From contig CAITIQ010000520.1 of the NCBI GenBank assembly GCA_903892415.1, positions 1 to 42,274 of the forward strand: a DNA stretch of 42,274 nt, read 5' to 3'. Of this stretch, positions 42,186-42,274 are shown one piece after another. Source of the stretch: an uncultured delta proteobacterium. Lineage in GTDB: Bacteria > Myxococcota_A > Polyangia > Polyangiales > Polyangiaceae. The position numbers were made by a program, and so were the translations under genes. Under the pieces are notes generated by a model, which saw only the letters and a list, made by a program, of their open reading frames with translations, did no database searches and was not told the DNA's origin. Numbering within the stretch: the first letter of the stretch is position 1; each line of letters opens with the position of its first letter.

Positions 42186-42274
42186 CTACCTTGCGGAGCC
42201 GACTGCAGCCACTGCCTGCTCGAGCGCCGCGTCGGTCTTCGCGAACACGCGAACGTCGTCGGTTGACTTCCAGA
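42186..42274 (-). CDS. 3' end of an unknown gene at the right window edge
   Basis: The minus frame ending at TAG 42186 gives 28 residues in the window, finishing KTDAALEQAVAAVGSAR. Codon use is normal. It could be the gene before the antitoxin remnant, 42 nt away. Too little is visible to name it. Confidence 0.35.
   Translation of the reverse strand, partial: WKSTDDVRVFAKTDAALEQAVAAVGSAR

Noticed and set aside
1..42274. tRNA, rRNA, CRISPR arrays, insertion sequences and riboswitches
   Set aside because: None could be identified by eye; upstream of thiD there is no room for a TPP riboswitch because it is coupled to another gene.

Overview
The window is high-GC bacterial DNA. Densely packed genes, many lipoproteins (about ten recognisable lipoboxes), a Hanks-type kinase with a membrane-embedded C-terminus, TPR proteins, a FGE-like lipoprotein and VgrG clusters point to a myxobacterium-like member of the Myxococcota. 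That assignment is inference from gene content; no rRNA or other taxonomic marker is present.

Layout. 1-5792 (-): three tandem VgrG genes (type VI secretion spike), the last running off the left edge. 5882-7417 (-): a protein with a duplicated end domain and a long disordered linker. 7493-34823: ordinary chromosomal genes, including glutathione reductase, an MscS channel fused to a cyclic-nucleotide-binding domain, a Ser/Thr kinase, an M28 peptidase, malate synthase, an ABC-F ATPase, ThiD coupled to a TPR methyltransferase, an ABC-2-like system whose ATPase has lost its catalytic motifs, a 20-cysteine lipoprotein, a DUF362 protein, a quinone oxidoreductase, LtrA, a CoA-transferase, a TPR lipoprotein and a ferritin-like lipoprotein.

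34962-38897: an accessory zone that looks less GC-rich by eye. It holds a three-gene minus operon of unknown function (possible toxin/antitoxin-like pair), a diverging plus-strand gene set whose last two lipoprotein genes each carry a +1 frameshift, and small minus-strand genes.

39471-41512: the most interesting part is an integron-type gene-cassette array. Four attC-like sites lie between single minus-strand genes of 0.5-0.8 kb. Each site is 78-90 bp with RYYYAAC/GTTRRRY-type ends. On the minus strand they share a nearly identical 3' half (CCGCTnAACG, then TAC, then GTTGGGC). One cassette ORF reads through its attC and another ends inside the R'' box. A PIN-domain (VapC) toxin gene with a broken AbrB-type antitoxin lies at the upstream end. 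No integrase is visible; it would be expected beyond the right edge if it exists, otherwise this is an integrase-less attC cluster.
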